Part shown: piece by piece, positions 27,981 through 37,522 of the stretch
Layout: the number at the start of each line of letters is the position of its first letter
Numbering within the stretch: the stretch's first letter is position 1
From: Frankiales bacterium
GTDB lineage: Bacteria; Actinomycetota; Actinomycetes; Mycobacteriales; SCTD01
Reading direction: 5' to 3'
Assembly (NCBI GenBank): GCA_025465465.1
Contig: JAODND010000007.1
Coordinates: 1-55,101 of the forward strand
DNA: 55,101 bases
Notes under the pieces: generated by a model
Databases searched by the model: none
The model's input: only the letters and a program-made list of their open reading frames with translations
Told to the model about the DNA's origin: nothing
Translations under genes and position numbers: made by a program

Positions 27981-28994
27981 TCACGAAGAAGGGGCCATCG
28001 GCGGCGGGATGGTCAGGACATCGGTGTTGCTCGTCCCGACTGAAAGATCACCGGCGTTGATGACGTCATCCGCCAGTAGGTACTCGAGGGAGAGGTCTGC
28101 CTGCTCGCCGGCGCCGAGCGTGACCTGGCCATTGGCGACGCCATCGTTGGTGTAAAGGGCGCTGGGTCGCGTGACCTTGACGGCGTTGCAGTCCTGTCCG
28201 ACCGTGATGGTGTTCCCTTGGCTGATTTCCTTCTGGTACTGCTGGCAGCCCTTGACGTCCTCGGCTGTCGGATCCTGCAGGAACAGGAACTGCTCGGCGT
28301 TCATGTCGAACGAGCCACGGCGGTCACTGGTGTTGGTCACGCTGAGGTTGAACAGGACGTAGTGCGAACCAACGGGCGCGACACGAGACCCGTCGAGCGA
28401 CTCCGTGTTCTTGATGGCGTTCTCGGGCTCGATGGAGAAGCTGAGGCCACTGCCGTTCTTGTAGGTGACGCCCGAGGACGCTGCCTGCTGGGGGGTTGAA
28501 GTCCGGTTGGCTGGCTGGGAGGCGGGGGCGGTGCTCTTGCTGCCAGCCAAGCTGGATGTCTGGTTCGCGTGCTGAATACCTGCCGAGGCTGGCTTTGCGC
28601 CACTGAACTGGTGCAAGCCGACGACAGCAGCGCCGATCAAGACCGCGATGGCGCCGACAACAGCCAGGGGAAGCCACGGAGACGAACGAGAACTCTCGCT
28701 CTTGCCCGACGCGGGCGCGAACCCAACCTGCGGCATCGACGGCGGCGAGGCCGTCGGCACGCCACAGTTCGCGCAGAACTGGGCGTCAAACGCCTGAGGA
28801 ACGCCGCAGAAGGGACAGGGGCTCGCCGCAACCGTGGCAGGTCGCGCCTCGGGCGCCGTCGGGGCCGACGCGGCGACCGACTGCTCACCGACCAAAGTCG
28901 CGGGGGGCGCCATCATGACGATGGTTCGGCCACACAGCGGACAGACGGTCTGGCCAGGACCAGTGGGGTGGCCGACGGGGCATGCGGTGGTCAT
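27981..28994 (-). CDS. Double zinc-ribbon, single-pass membrane protein with Ig-like (DUF4352-type) domain
   Basis: A 337-residue protein. The first about 85 residues contain two zinc ribbons (C-P-V-G-H...C-P-L-C-G; C-P-F-C-G...C-A-N-C-G). A membrane helix lies near residues 110-130 (L-P-L-A-V-V-G-A-I-A-V-L-I-G). A Ser/Thr/Gln-rich linker is followed by an extracellular beta domain with V-G-S-H-Y-V-L-F-N-L-S-V-T-N-T-S, typical of DUF4352/telokin-like domains. The start at 28994 was chosen as the ATG just before the first zinc ribbon. It is divergent from the XRE regulator and may be controlled by it. Confidence 0.8.
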   Translation of the reverse strand: MTTACPVGHPTGPGQTVCPLCGRTIVMMAPPATLVGEQSVAASAPTAPEARPATVAASPCPFCGVPQAFDAQFCANCGVPTASPPSMPQVGFAPASGKSESSRSSPWLPLAVVGAIAVLIGAAVVGLHQFSGAKPASAGIQHANQTSSLAGSKSTAPASQPANRTSTPQQAASSGVTYKNGSGLSFSIEPENAIKNTESLDGSRVAPVGSHYVLFNLSVTNTSDRRGSFDMNAEQFLFLQDPTAEDVKGCQQYQKEISQGNTITVGQDCNAVKVTRPSALYTNDGVANGQVTLGAGEQADLSLEYLLADDVINAGDLSVGTSNTDVLTIPPPMAPSS

Positions 28995-29064
28995 GACGTC
29001 CTCGAGATGGGCTGTATTGGTCGCGGCAACGCTCGCGCGCTCAACCACCTCATCGGCATTTCTG

Positions 29065-29093
29065 CTACGGAACCGTAGTCGACGTATCCGTAG
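29065..29093. promoter_or_regulatory. Candidate operator between divergent genes
   Basis: CTACGG-AA-CCGTAG forms a 6-bp inverted repeat (29,065-29,078), and a further CCGTAG occurs at 29,088-29,093, 15 bp downstream. It lies 16-44 bp before the XRE regulator start and about 70 bp before the opposing gene. This is a likely autoregulatory site. Confidence 0.5.
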
Positions 29094-29108
29094 CGGGACC
29101 GGACGCTC

Positions 29109-29396
29109 GTGCGCGTGCCTGAGAGCGACTCCGAGACGGTGGACAACCGCCGCATCGAGGCATTCGGGCGACGCGTGCGTGAGCTGCGTGAGCAACGCGG
29201 CCTGTCGCAGGAGCAGCTCGCCGAGGACTCCGGTCTCCACCGCGCCGTGATCGGGTTCATCGAGCGGGCCGAGCGCGAGCCTGGCCTGACGAACTGCTGG
29301 CGGATCGCGGATGGCTTGGGCATCACGATCTCCGAACTCCTCGAGGGAGTGGACCGTCGGCGGCGCAGCGGGCCACCTCGACCCCGAGGCCGCTGA
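29109..29396 (+). CDS. XRE-family HTH regulator
   Basis: A 95-residue Cro/CI-type regulator. The HTH (about residues 18-75) includes L-R-E-Q-R-G-L-S-Q-E-Q-L-A and L-H-R-A-V-I-G-F-I-E-R, with E-R-E-P-G-L closing the recognition helix. A basic tail follows (R-R-R-R). The GTG start at 29109 or the in-frame GTG at 29115 are both possible. It probably represses itself and the divergent zinc-ribbon gene through the CTACGG/CCGTAG sites. Confidence 0.85.
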   Translation: MRVPESDSETVDNRRIEAFGRRVRELREQRGLSQEQLAEDSGLHRAVIGFIERAEREPGLTNCWRIADGLGITISELLEGVDRRRRSGPPRPRGR

Positions 29397-29399
29397 CGC

Positions 29400-29639
29400 C
29401 TACTTGCGCGCTTCACGGACGATGGCGTTGAAGGCGCCTCGCTCGCGGAGTTCATGCTCGAGGTCGTCCAAGGTGAGCCCGTAGGTCGCGCCGGTGATGA
29501 CCACCGCATGCGGTGGCGCGGACGGATCGACTATGGCGTAGGTGCCGTTGGCCGGAATCTTGGACACGGACAGGCCGAGTCGGCGGGCGGCGTTTCGTGC
29601 GCGATTCGCGCGCTGGGCTGGGGTCAGGCTGGACGTCAC
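29400..29639 (-). CDS. Small hypothetical protein, 79 aa
   Basis: A basic N-terminus (R-A-N-R-A-R-N-A-A-R-R-L-G) precedes a short beta segment and L-D-D-L-E-H-E-L. It may be a small DNA-binding protein, but no family is recognised. It converges on the XRE gene with 3 bp between the stops. Confidence 0.6.
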   Translation of the reverse strand: MTSSLTPAQRANRARNAARRLGLSVSKIPANGTYAIVDPSAPPHAVVITGATYGLTLDDLEHELRERGAFNAIVREARK

Positions 29640-29804
29640 GGCTGCTCCTTGGTCGACGGATGTCGACCCGTCTCCGCAGCGGTTGCCGCAACCGTGGTCC
29701 GATCCATGGTGCCACGATGTGCCCTAGATCCGCGACCAGATGTTGCGATGCGGCTGGGCGAGGGCACGTTGGCGAAGCCTGGCCTTCAGACGAGGGGCGG
29801 CGTG

Positions 29805-30836
29805 TCAGCCTGCCTCCGCGCGTTGCCACCCAAGCACGTCGGGCAGCAGGCTACGCAGACGTTCGAGCACGGCTTCAGTCTCGGTGCCGCCCACGCGGAT
29901 CATGACCCACCACTTTCCCGGCTCAAGCTCATCCGGGTAGGGCGCGTCGAGCCAGAAGTGGCGGCTGAGGCCGTTTTCGGTCGCGAAGCCGGGCGCTGCG
30001 ACGGCCTCTGCGTTAGTCGCGGAGACCGCTCGCCAGCGGTTGCCCACTGCCTCGCGGACGAGCGGGAATGCCACTCCCCGGTCGACCAGCAGCGCGACAG
30101 CGCGCTTGACGGCCTGCTGCTTTGAGAGTGACTCGGACGGAGTGCCATCAACGAGCAGTTGGTAGCGGGTGAAGTCGCGTCCAGTTGTGCCGGTGACATG
30201 CCTGGCTTCAGCCTCCTTGCGGCGCACGCCGACTTGGTAGTCAGCCGCTTCCGGCAGCGGGATGAGCTGCTGGACATCCAGCAGTAGACGTTCCTCCAGC
30301 AAGTAGGGAACGACCCGGACGCAGGTGATGTCGAGGTCATGGCGCTCGGACAACCACAGCACGGACGTGGTGAGCTCGACCCCGAAGTCGGAAGAAACGA
30401 GGACGATCCTGACATCATCACCGAGGGCTTCTTCGCCGCCGACCCAGGTACGCACGACCGAACGCGAGTCACCTTCCTCGATGCCCCGCTCGAGGGCGAA
30501 CAGCTCCCGCTGCTCAACAACCTGGTCGAAGGTCATAGCGCTGACCATGGCGGCGTAGCGGAGGGCTTGGAGTTCACTGTGCCCTGCGTCCTCGGTGCGC
30601 TTGAGCTCGATGACTACGAGCCGGCCCTGCCGGTCGACGCCGAGCAGGTCGATGCGTCTGTTGGCGCGGTCGAAGTTGCCGAACTCCTCCGCGATGAGCA
30701 GGACGTCGCCAGCAACGACCTCAATCTGGTCACGAAGAAGCCGCTGCAGGTCGTCGCGCTCACGAACCTGGACACCAGCAAAGGTCGTGCGCGCGACCGG
30801 CTCAAGCCTCTTCTGCGTCATCTCGAAGATCGCCAT
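29805..30836 (-). CDS. NucS/DUF91-like endonuclease protein
   Basis: A 343-residue protein. The N-terminal nuclease region has R-R-I-D63-L-L-G-V and V-V-I-E77-L-K79-R-T, the D...E-x-K triad of the NucS/DUF91 PD-(D/E)XK family, followed by the helix L-Q-A-L-R-Y-A-A-M. A C-terminal region (about 200-343) of unclear fold ends in a W-W-V-M-I strand and may bind a partner or DNA. It is encoded just after hsdR on the same strand (56-bp gap), so it could be an accessory of the type I system. Confidence 0.75.
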   Translation of the reverse strand: MAIFEMTQKRLEPVARTTFAGVQVRERDDLQRLLRDQIEVVAGDVLLIAEEFGNFDRANRRIDLLGVDRQGRLVVIELKRTEDAGHSELQALRYAAMVSAMTFDQVVEQRELFALERGIEEGDSRSVVRTWVGGEEALGDDVRIVLVSSDFGVELTTSVLWLSERHDLDITCVRVVPYLLEERLLLDVQQLIPLPEAADYQVGVRRKEAEARHVTGTTGRDFTRYQLLVDGTPSESLSKQQAVKRAVALLVDRGVAFPLVREAVGNRWRAVSATNAEAVAAPGFATENGLSRHFWLDAPYPDELEPGKWWVMIRVGGTETEAVLERLRSLLPDVLGWQRAEAG

Positions 30837-30892
30837 ATAGGGAGTCTGCCATTCTGCGGCACAGTCGTGGGAGCCGATCGACTAGCCAGAAC

Positions 30893-33800
30893 TCAGCGTC
30901 GAAGGTCATGCCCCTCTGCATCCTCACGCACTTGGCGGAAGGTCTCGCCCCGAGCCCAAGCCGTGAAGAGATTGGCGAAGTCAGGCTGGTCGAGGAAGCG
31001 GCGCAGCATCTCCCCGTTCGCATCGTGGCGGTCGATGACCAGCCCCTCGAACCGGCGGTCGAAGGTGAACCCGAAGTTATGCTCGGTGTTGGCGAGGGCG
31101 CTGGCTCGGATGTGGGGATCGTCAACGGCGGCGGTGACCTGCTGTTCGACCCAGAGCTGGTCGGCCTGGGTGAGGTTCGTCCCGAACTTTTCGTTGAGGG
31201 TCTCGATGATCGTAGATAGAGCAGCCTGCTTGGCGGCGTTCATTGGGCCGGCACCGTCGCCGCTGAAGGCCATCGGAAGCACCTGCTCACCCTCGCCAGC
31301 ACCGAGGCTGACGTCAAAGGTGCCGGTGGTCTCGGTGCGCAGGGCGGCGAGGACGACGTCGTCACCAAGGTCGACGGCGCCATCGTGTTCGCGAGGCAGG
31401 CGTGGGAGCAGGAAGCGCCCGTACAGGTAGAGCGCCTCCAACTGCGTGTCTGTGAACGGCAGTACCTGAGCAAGGAAGGCGTACATGCGCACGTAGTCGC
31501 GCAGTGCCGAGCGGAACTCCTCACGGTCGGCTGGCTCAAGCTGCTGGTAACGGTCGCGGGCGGGCTCGGTGAACTTGTACAGCGCCGCGTGTGCCGAGTC
31601 TTTGGCGTCGGCGCTCAGGCCCAGGTAGGCGCTGACGAGCGCCGCAACGTCAGCGCTGTCGATGACCTGGTAGCCGTCGATGCGCGCAGAGGCGTTGTAG
31701 AGCAGGTTCGGGTCGGTGGGCTCGGTGACGGTGACGTCGTAGAACGCCTTGAACGCGAGTTGGATGTCGTCGGCCTTGTTGGCGAAGTCGAGCACGAAGG
31801 TGTCGGTCTTCCCCGCGTGGGTGCGGTTGAGCCGCGACAGGGTCTGGACCGCCTTGACGCCCTCGAGCTTCTTGTCGACGTACATCGTGTGCAACAACGG
31901 CTGGTCGAAGCCAGTCTGGAACTTCTCCGCGACGATCAGCACCTGATAGTCCGGCGTCGCGAACCGCTTCGCAGTCTCCGACTCGGGGAAGCCGTTCAGG
32001 AACGCCTCGGTGTAGGTCACGTCTTCTCCGAGCTCGGGGTCAATGACCGTGCCGGAGAACGCCACAAGCGCACGACAGTCGGTATAGCCCTTGTCGAGGA
32101 TGTAGCCCTTGATGGCGTCGTAGTACTTCACCGCATGCAGGCGGGAGCGGGTCACGACCATCGCCTTGCCTTGCCCACCGATCTTCTTCGCCGTCACGCG
32201 GCGAAAGTGCTCCACGATCACCTCAGCCTTCTGAGCCAAGTTCGTCGGATGCAGTGACACGAACCGTGCGAGCGCGGCGGTGGTCTTGCGCTGATCGACT
32301 TCGGGGTCCTCGCTGGAGGCGTTCGCCAGCTTGAAATACGTCGAGTAGGTCATGTAGTTCGCGAGGACGTCGATGATGAAGCCCTCTTCGATGGCCTGAC
32401 GCATCGAGTACAGATGGAAGGGCCGGTGCAGGCCGTCGAGTGAGCTCTCGGTGCCGAACAGCTCCAGGGTTTTGGCCTTCGGTGTGGCTGTGAAGGCGAA
32501 GTACGACAGGTTCGGCTGGCGTCCGCGTGCGGCGACAGAAGCTGCCAGTACGTCTTGTGGGTCGTCCCCAGCCTCGATCTTGGCTTCAAGCCGTTCGGCG
32601 GCATCGAAGGTCGCGTCGATCCCACTCTCGCCATGACCGACCGCAAAGACTTCACGAGCTGCCTGTCCCAAGACCGACTTGAGGGCCTTGGCCGACTCGC
32701 CGGACTGAGAGGAATGAGCCTCGTCCACGATCACGGCGAAGGTCCGCCCGGCCACAGCCTCGGCTGCTTGGTCGAGGATGAAGGGGAACTTCTGCAAGGT
32801 CGTGATGATGACCTTCGCCGTCTCCCCGGACAGGGCCTCTGCCAACTGGGCGGAGGACTCATCAATCTTCTTCACCACCCCCACCGTGTGGTCGAACTGG
32901 AAGATCGTGTCCTGGAGTTGCCGGTCGAGCACCACGCGATCGGTGATGACGATGATCTTGTCGAACACCTTCGAGTTTGGGTCCAACCCCTCCTTCAACA
33001 AGGTGGTGTCGGCGGGCGTGTGCAGGCTGGACAACCGATGGGCCAGCCACGCGATGGTGTTTGACTTCCCCGAGCCCGCTGAGTGCTGGACGAGGTAGTT
33101 GCTGCCCGCTCCGTTGACTGCCGCGTGGGCGGTGAGGGTGCGGACGGCGTGCCACTGGTGGAAGCGGGGGAAGACGGTGGGCTTGTTGGCGGTCTTCTTG
33201 CCCTTGCTCTGTACCTCGATGTGGACGTAGCGGGCCAACAGATCGAGCCAGGCATCGCGCTGCCAGACCTGCTCCCACAGGTAGGCGCTGGCGTAGCCAG
33301 AGGGGTGTGAGGGGTTGCCAGCACCGCCAGACTGGCCTGGACCACCGGAGCCCTGGTTGAAGGGCAGGAAGCGGGTGCCACGGCCTTCCAGACGGGTCGT
33401 CAGGTACACCTCGTCGGGGTCCACGGCGAAGTGGACGACGGCCCTCTTGGCGAACAGCATCTCGGTGGGCTTGCGGTCCTCGCGGTACTGCTTGATCGCG
33501 TGGTGGACGCCCTGGCCAGTGAGCGGGTTCTTCAACTCCGCTGTCGCCACCGGCAGACCATTTACCGACAGCACCAGGTCCATGCTCTTGTCGGTGTCCT
33601 CGGCGGAGAAGTGGACCTGGCGCGTGACCGTGCAGCGGTTCGCGTCGTACAAGTTCAGCAGATCGAGCGTGATCTCGTGGGCAGGCCGGAAGTAGGAAAG
33701 GTTGATCCGCACGCCAAGGTCAACCACGCCTTGACGGAGCACATCGACGGTGCCGCGTTGGTTGATCTCGGCAGCCAGTCGCTCAGCGAACTTCCGTTGA

Positions 33801-34000
33801 GCCACATCAGCCCCGCCGTGCAGCCCGAGGAGGCGCTCCCACTCCTTTGGCTGGGTGGCCCCGATGAAGGTGTACAACTCCGCCGTGTCGAGGCCGAGTG
33901 CGGGCCGAAAGTTGCTGGCCGTCCCCGCGATCCAACCGTGAGCGATGAGGTGTGCCTCGATGGCCTCCTCGAAGCGAACCTCCGTGTGTCCCGCCGTCAT
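30893..34000 (-). CDS. hsdR: Type I restriction enzyme R subunit
   Basis: DNA translocase and endonuclease subunit of a type I restriction-modification complex, 1035 residues. The N-terminal nuclease core has M-D141-L-V-L...E155-L-K157, then Walker A H-S-A-G-S-G-K312-S and a D-E-A-H box near residue 425. Helicase motifs continue to about residue 720 (S-R-L-N-R-T-H-A-G-K), followed by the C-terminal helical region that binds HsdM. The ATG overlaps the hsdS stop (ATGA). All key residues appear intact. Confidence 0.96.
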   Translation of the reverse strand: MTAGHTEVRFEEAIEAHLIAHGWIAGTASNFRPALGLDTAELYTFIGATQPKEWERLLGLHGGADVAQRKFAERLAAEINQRGTVDVLRQGVVDLGVRINLSYFRPAHEITLDLLNLYDANRCTVTRQVHFSAEDTDKSMDLVLSVNGLPVATAELKNPLTGQGVHHAIKQYREDRKPTEMLFAKRAVVHFAVDPDEVYLTTRLEGRGTRFLPFNQGSGGPGQSGGAGNPSHPSGYASAYLWEQVWQRDAWLDLLARYVHIEVQSKGKKTANKPTVFPRFHQWHAVRTLTAHAAVNGAGSNYLVQHSAGSGKSNTIAWLAHRLSSLHTPADTTLLKEGLDPNSKVFDKIIVITDRVVLDRQLQDTIFQFDHTVGVVKKIDESSAQLAEALSGETAKVIITTLQKFPFILDQAAEAVAGRTFAVIVDEAHSSQSGESAKALKSVLGQAAREVFAVGHGESGIDATFDAAERLEAKIEAGDDPQDVLAASVAARGRQPNLSYFAFTATPKAKTLELFGTESSLDGLHRPFHLYSMRQAIEEGFIIDVLANYMTYSTYFKLANASSEDPEVDQRKTTAALARFVSLHPTNLAQKAEVIVEHFRRVTAKKIGGQGKAMVVTRSRLHAVKYYDAIKGYILDKGYTDCRALVAFSGTVIDPELGEDVTYTEAFLNGFPESETAKRFATPDYQVLIVAEKFQTGFDQPLLHTMYVDKKLEGVKAVQTLSRLNRTHAGKTDTFVLDFANKADDIQLAFKAFYDVTVTEPTDPNLLYNASARIDGYQVIDSADVAALVSAYLGLSADAKDSAHAALYKFTEPARDRYQQLEPADREEFRSALRDYVRMYAFLAQVLPFTDTQLEALYLYGRFLLPRLPREHDGAVDLGDDVVLAALRTETTGTFDVSLGAGEGEQVLPMAFSGDGAGPMNAAKQAALSTIIETLNEKFGTNLTQADQLWVEQQVTAAVDDPHIRASALANTEHNFGFTFDRRFEGLVIDRHDANGEMLRRFLDQPDFANLFTAWARGETFRQVREDAEGHDLRR

Positions 34001-35241
34001 GCCGCGCCCCGAGCCGTCGTGACGTCGAGTTGGCCTGTGACGGCTGCCGTGATCAAGGCTTGCCGTCGCTCGTGTAGCAGCGCCTCAGACGTAGACAACG
34101 CGCCGAGCACTGCCGTGCGGCGCTCCTGGGCTCTTAGCCGCTGGGCTGCCAGTTGTGTCTGCTCGTGAGAGTCCGCGCATGGGATTGGCAAGTTGAGTAC
34201 GTCCTGACCGCGAAGTTTGATCATTGAGGCCGATGAGCCTCGCGCAACCGACGAGATCAGAAGCCGCAGCCGTGACGACAACAACACCGCAGCGATGAAG
34301 TCCGGGGAAGTGTCCGCGGGCAGGCGGACGCGGTAGATCAGGTCGCACAGTTGTAGTCGGCTTCTTACCTCGTGAGCAACAGCAACATCGCCCACCAGTT
34401 CTGGAGTGTTGGCTCGCGTGATCAGCAGATCGCCCGGCTTGATCTCGTGTCTGGAGGCGCCGGAAACTTCTGCTGGGAGAGCCTTGTTCTCGCCGCCGTC
34501 GAACACACCGGACTTGATGGCGCTCAACTTGAGCACGCCCCATTCACCGGGTTCCGCTGGACGGTTGTCACACTCAGGACTCGCACCCTGCTCAATGCCA
34601 CGGGCGAGTCGCTTGAGCGGAAGGCAGCCCCGACGCATTAGCGAGTCTACTTGCTGATCAAGCACGGCTTGCGTCTGTTCCGAGGCGAGTTGTGCCTGCT
34701 GGCGGCGCAATGCGATCAGGCTGTGGATGCGCGCCGCCTGTGCGTCGAGGAAGTCCGCGATCCGTCGCTGCTCGTCCAGGTCGGGCACCGTGATGAGCGC
34801 CGAGCCCATAGCATCCTGGCGTAGGCCATACCTCGTGACGCCGGTCGCCGCAGCCGTCATCTGGGCTCGCAGGAAGTTTGACGACATCGCCCAGTAGAGG
34901 AAGCGGGGGTGCATGTCAGCGCCAGGCCTGACGATGGCGAGATGGTAGCCACACACGAGGTCCGGCGCAGACTCCGCGACGTATGCCGGGACGGCGATGT
35001 CTTCAGCCGTTTCAGAGTCCTTAGTGATCACCGTGTCGCCCGGCAGTAGCCGGAACTGCCGTACTTGCGCGTCGGTTGCGGTGGCAGACATGAGGTCGAA
35101 TGACAGGTCGATGGAGTTGTTCTTGTATACGTCCACGTAGTTGCACAACCGGACGTGACGCTCTCCCTCGGCGGACTTCTTGTCCACGTTGCTGACCGTG
35201 AGGTGGGCGACGCGCTTGAGGGGGATCTGCCGCAGGCTCAC
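33997..35241 (-). CDS. hsdS: Type I restriction enzyme specificity subunit
   Basis: A 414-residue HsdS with two target-recognition domains (about 10-180 and 215-385), each followed by a conserved helix. The central spacer contains D-L-D-E-Q-R-R-I-A-D-F-L-D and a coiled coil (about 180-210). The C-terminal repeat ends S-H-E-Q-T-Q-L-A-A-Q-R-L. GTG 35241 overlaps the hsdM stop (GTGA), which sets the start. The target sequence cannot be predicted from this. Confidence 0.95.
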   Translation of the reverse strand: MSLRQIPLKRVAHLTVSNVDKKSAEGERHVRLCNYVDVYKNNSIDLSFDLMSATATDAQVRQFRLLPGDTVITKDSETAEDIAVPAYVAESAPDLVCGYHLAIVRPGADMHPRFLYWAMSSNFLRAQMTAAATGVTRYGLRQDAMGSALITVPDLDEQRRIADFLDAQAARIHSLIALRRQQAQLASEQTQAVLDQQVDSLMRRGCLPLKRLARGIEQGASPECDNRPAEPGEWGVLKLSAIKSGVFDGGENKALPAEVSGASRHEIKPGDLLITRANTPELVGDVAVAHEVRSRLQLCDLIYRVRLPADTSPDFIAAVLLSSRLRLLISSVARGSSASMIKLRGQDVLNLPIPCADSHEQTQLAAQRLRAQERRTAVLGALSTSEALLHERRQALITAAVTGQLDVTTARGAA

Positions 35242-37256
35242 TTCATACTCTCGCTCAGCAACCGTTGGATCTCGTCCTCGATGGCCCTGATGTCGGCCTC
35301 GATGTCGGCCAGCGGCCTGGGTGCGCGGTACACGTAGAAGTGCCTCGTGAAGGGGATCTCGTAGCCGATCTTGGTCTTGTCCTCGTCCACCCATGCTTCG
35401 GGGACGTGCGGCAAGACCTCGCGCTTGATGTAGTCGGTGATGTCGTCGCCCAGGGGGACGTTCTCGTTGTCGCGCAGGTCGGGGTCGGGGAGCGGCTCGC
35501 CCTTGCGGTCGGTCTGCAACTGGCCCTCGGGGTCGGGGAGGGCGATGGCGTCCCGGATGGCCTTGTCCACCTTGGCATCGTTGGTCATGCCAGCGGAGAC
35601 GAGGGCCTTGTTCAAGAGATCCGTCATCTCTTTGGCGTTTGCCGTGGTTGTGCCAAGCAGGGATCTCAGCACGTCAACGACAGCCCCCTGTTGGCGCTCA
35701 GCCAGTTGGAGAGCCGCAACGGGGTCACCAGCGCCCTTGGCAGGCACTCCCAGGGCGCGGTACGCCTTGGATTCAGTGAAGGCGGCGATGGTGTCCTCAG
35801 AGACCTCGAAGCGCAGCCGCAGGGCACGCTCGACGGTGATGCGCTGGTAGCCGAAGTCAGTGGTGTTGAAGACCTTCACTTGGGGGTGGTCCTCAGCGGC
35901 GAGCGCAAGGGCATCGGTGTAGAGGTTGGTGATGGTGTCGATCTGCTCGTTGGTGATCTCACGGCGCTTGTTGCCGAGGCTCTTGCGCATCTTGACGTAC
36001 ATCTCGCGGGCGTCGATGAGTGCGACCTTGCCCTTGCGCTCGGGGCTCTTGCGATTGGACAGCACCCAGAAGTAGGTCGAAATGCCGGTGTTGTAGAACA
36101 ACTGCTCAGGCAGCGCGACGATGCCTTCGAGCCAGTCGTTCTCCAAGATCCACCGGCGGATCTCGCTCTCGCCTGAGCCCGCTGCGCCAGTGAACAGTGG
36201 GCTGCCGTTGAAGACGATGGCGAGCCGGGATCCGCCCTGCTCGACCGGCTTCATCTTCGAGATCATGTGCTGCAAGAACAGGAACGAACCGTCGTTGATG
36301 CGCGGGAGACCAGCTCCGAAGCGGCCCTTGAAGCCAAGGGTCTCGAACTCGGTCTCGACCTCGTCCTTCACCTTCTTCCACTCAACCCCGAACGGCGGGT
36401 TGGCGAGCATGTAGTCGAACTTCTCATCCGCCAGGCCGTCGTTGGAGAAGGAGTTGCCAAGCACGATGTGGCTGGGGTCGTGGCCGGTGAGAAGCATGTC
36501 CGAGCGGCAGATCGCCCAGGTCTCGGGGTTGAGCTCCTGGCCGAACACCTCGAGCCGTGCGTCGGGGTTGTGCTCGCGGACGTACTGCTCTGCGACTGTG
36601 AGCATGCCGCCGGTCCCGCAGGCCGGGTCGTACAGCGTTCTGACCGAGCCGGGCCTCTGCAGGATGGCGTCGTCCTCGTGCAACAGGAGGTTGACCATCA
36701 GTCGGATGACTTCGCGAGGGGTGAAGTGCTCCCCGGCTGTCTCGTTGCTGGCCTCTGAGAAGCGGCGGATGAGCTCCTCGAAGACGTAGCCCATCGCGAC
36801 GTTGGACACCGTCTCCGGTGAGACGTCCAGGTCCGCGAACTTGGCGACGACCGGGTAGAGCAGGCGTGCGTCGTTGAGCCGCTTGGTCTGCTCCGCGAAC
36901 CCGTACTTGACCAGCACGTCCGCAGCTCCCGGCGAGAAGCCTGCGACGTAGGTGGCCAGGTTGCGTGCAATGTTCTCGGGATCATCCAGCAGCCGACGGA
37001 AGTCCAGAGGGCTGGTGTTGTAGAAGGGCACGCCGGCGACGCGCTCGAGCACCTTCGCACGGTTCTGCAGCCCCTGGCGCTCCAGCGCGGCGTCCTTGGC
37101 CAGCACGGCAGCCTTCGTCGGGGCGAGGGTGGCGTCGAGGCGCCGAAGGACCGTCAGCGGCAGGATCACCCGCCCGTACTCGTGCGCCTTGTAGTCCCCT
37201 CGGAGCAAGTCAGCCACTGACCAGATGAACCCGACCTTGTCCGAGAAGCCCTCCAC
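35238..37256 (-). CDS. hsdM: Type I restriction enzyme methyltransferase subunit
   Basis: A 672-residue N6-adenine methyltransferase. The HsdM N-terminal helical domain (about 1-150; W-S-V-A-D-L-L-R-G near the start) is followed by the SAM motif D-P-A-C-G-T-G-G near residue 210 and the catalytic N-P-P-F near 285. The C-terminus (about 480-672) is longer than in the classical EcoKI type. The start is taken as GTG 37256, where family similarity begins. It is the first gene of hsdM-hsdS-hsdR with overlapping starts. Confidence 0.95.
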   Translation of the reverse strand: MEGFSDKVGFIWSVADLLRGDYKAHEYGRVILPLTVLRRLDATLAPTKAAVLAKDAALERQGLQNRAKVLERVAGVPFYNTSPLDFRRLLDDPENIARNLATYVAGFSPGAADVLVKYGFAEQTKRLNDARLLYPVVAKFADLDVSPETVSNVAMGYVFEELIRRFSEASNETAGEHFTPREVIRLMVNLLLHEDDAILQRPGSVRTLYDPACGTGGMLTVAEQYVREHNPDARLEVFGQELNPETWAICRSDMLLTGHDPSHIVLGNSFSNDGLADEKFDYMLANPPFGVEWKKVKDEVETEFETLGFKGRFGAGLPRINDGSFLFLQHMISKMKPVEQGGSRLAIVFNGSPLFTGAAGSGESEIRRWILENDWLEGIVALPEQLFYNTGISTYFWVLSNRKSPERKGKVALIDAREMYVKMRKSLGNKRREITNEQIDTITNLYTDALALAAEDHPQVKVFNTTDFGYQRITVERALRLRFEVSEDTIAAFTESKAYRALGVPAKGAGDPVAALQLAERQQGAVVDVLRSLLGTTTANAKEMTDLLNKALVSAGMTNDAKVDKAIRDAIALPDPEGQLQTDRKGEPLPDPDLRDNENVPLGDDITDYIKREVLPHVPEAWVDEDKTKIGYEIPFTRHFYVYRAPRPLADIEADIRAIEDEIQRLLSESMK

Positions 37257-37522
37257 GGAGAGGACGCTACCGAGAAGCTGCTCGCGTCGAGTGCTGCACC
37301 CGCGAACGCGCCCATGACCCGTCGCGAGGTTTGCAGTCCGACTAGCGTCGCCACCGTCCTCGATCCGCCACTGCCCCCACGCTAGGCAGTTCCGCGAGAC
37401 CGGGCGTTCGCCGCCGTCGCTGCTGTTGAAGGGCGGTGGGCCGGCGGCACTACGGCGCTCCACGACTAGCCGCAGATCTCGCCCGACTCAGCGCCGCTGG
37501 CGCCGAGCGCCGACAAACGCCC

